IMG/VR virus record: IMGVR_UViG_3300002835_000752
Location: 1 to 30,605 of that record
DNA length: 30,605 nucleotides
Strand: one strand, 5' to 3'
From: a virus
Positions 30,130 through 30,605 of this stretch are shown piece by piece. A model generated the notes under the pieces. It was not told the DNA's origin. It searched no databases and worked only from the letters and a program-made list of their open reading frames with translations. The first letter of the stretch is position 1. The number at the start of each line of letters is the position of its first letter. Made by a program: the position numbers and the translations under genes.

Positions 30130-30605
30130 TTATTGTATAATTTGTAACTTGTTTATATCTTTACGAGTGCCTTGTATAAAGTAGTAACAATCAATATGAT
30201 CTTCACACTTTAAATACACTTTATTGTTTTTAACTTCTCCAACATATATTGATTGAAAATGACCTATTGGAGTTAATTGAACAGTAATCGATGATTCTTC
30301 AATCAACCATGTCCAATCCTCAGGTAATTCAATAATGTCGTTGTTTACTCTACCTCTGCAATAAACTGCATGTTCTGGTCCTTCTAAAACACCATAAACT
30401 AATTTTTGTCCTGGTTTTGTTTGGTGATCTATAATAAAAGATTTTTCAGTTGCTGCTAAGGTTCCATTAATTACTACCGATCCTGATATACGTGCTGATC
30501 CTGTATAAGGGAAAGCAGCAGAACCAATACCTGTTAACTGAGAACCATCTCCATAGTAAGTATTTGCTGCTACATCACCTGCAACATCTAAACTTCGTTG
30601 GGGTG
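30130..30605 (-). CDS. Tail fibre C-terminal region (5' end outside window)
   Basis: About 158 residues are visible, stop TAA at 30132-30130. It opens in fibre sequence (YYGDGSQLTGIGSAAFPYTG, then ARISGSVVINGTLAATE). The C-terminal ~110 residues are a recognisable fibre tip: KSFIIDHQTKPGQKLVYGVL, EGPEHAVYCRGRV, IELPEDWTWLIEESSITVQL, PIGHFQSIYVGEV, then DCYYFIQGTRKDINKL. This tip recurs in tail fibres of cyanophages and uncultured phages, as I recall. It resembles the region where S74 intramolecular chaperones sit, but no catalytic Ser/Lys pair is evident and little follows it. The FPYTGSA element is shared with the 397-residue fibre. Placement first in the cluster suggests one fibre/adhesin operon with the 1427-residue gene. 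Confidence 0.85.
   Translation of the reverse strand, partial: PQRSLDVAGDVAANTYYGDGSQLTGIGSAAFPYTGSARISGSVVINGTLAATEKSFIIDHQTKPGQKLVYGVLEGPEHAVYCRGRVNNDIIELPEDWTWLIEESSITVQLTPIGHFQSIYVGEVKNNKVYLKCEDHIDCYYFIQGTRKDINKLQIIQ

Noticed and set aside
30130-30605. Peptidase S74 intramolecular chaperone at the fibre C-terminus
   Set aside because: The visible tip lacks a clear Ser-Lys catalytic pair and ends soon after the tip domain; the more specific IDH-TKPG/EGPEHAVY tip type explains it better.
1-30605. Prophage or integration features (integrase, att sites, tRNA targets)
   Set aside because: None visible; all genes are late structural genes and no flanking bacterial DNA is present.

Overview
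The window is a piece of a tailed-phage genome (myovirus type, T4-related tail module). It is AT-rich, and every gene I can support lies on the minus strand, so it reads from position 30605 down to 1. The anchors are proteins resembling T4 gp13 and gp14 (neck), gp15 (tail terminator), gp18 (sheath), gp19 (tube), gp26 (baseplate hub) and a tape measure. There are no tRNA, rRNA, CRISPR, integrase or host genes. Almost no start codon has a Shine-Dalgarno sequence, and leaders are A/T-rich. With the G8-, LamG- and discoidin-like adhesin domains this fits a Bacteroidota host, but that is inference only.

Layout in reading order. 30605-19096: a fibre C-terminus cut by the window edge, two giant paralogous adhesins (1427 and 1358 aa) with a small helical ORF between them, and a repeat-built 794-aa fibre in the place T4 keeps fibritin (wac). 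19054-16136: gp13-, gp14- and gp15-like genes, tightly packed. 16136-5342: about 11 kb where T4 has only genes 16 and 17. It holds a short fibre, three tandem 228-aa LamG-like proteins, several Gly/Ser/Thr-rich fibre-like proteins sharing N-terminal adapters and C-terminal tips in different combinations, and small helical proteins. 5235-2998: sheath and tube. 2904-1: gp26-like hub protein, an overlapping +1-frame ORF (possible frameshift product) and the tape measure, cut by the window start.

Regulation is unusually legible. A 9-mer, ATATTTATR on the coding strand (the reverse complement of the T4 late box TATAAATA), lies before twelve genes. In three places it directly follows an intrinsic-type terminator. 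This divides the region into short transcription units. Four junctions are TAATG stop-start overlaps, suggesting translational coupling.

Read together, the window is a conserved contractile-tail core with a large, modular set of receptor-binding proteins inserted into it. The most notable points are the reversed late-promoter-like motif, the candidate +1 frameshift before the tape measure, and the mix-and-match adapter/tip architecture of the adhesins. No gap between genes exceeds about 110 bp.
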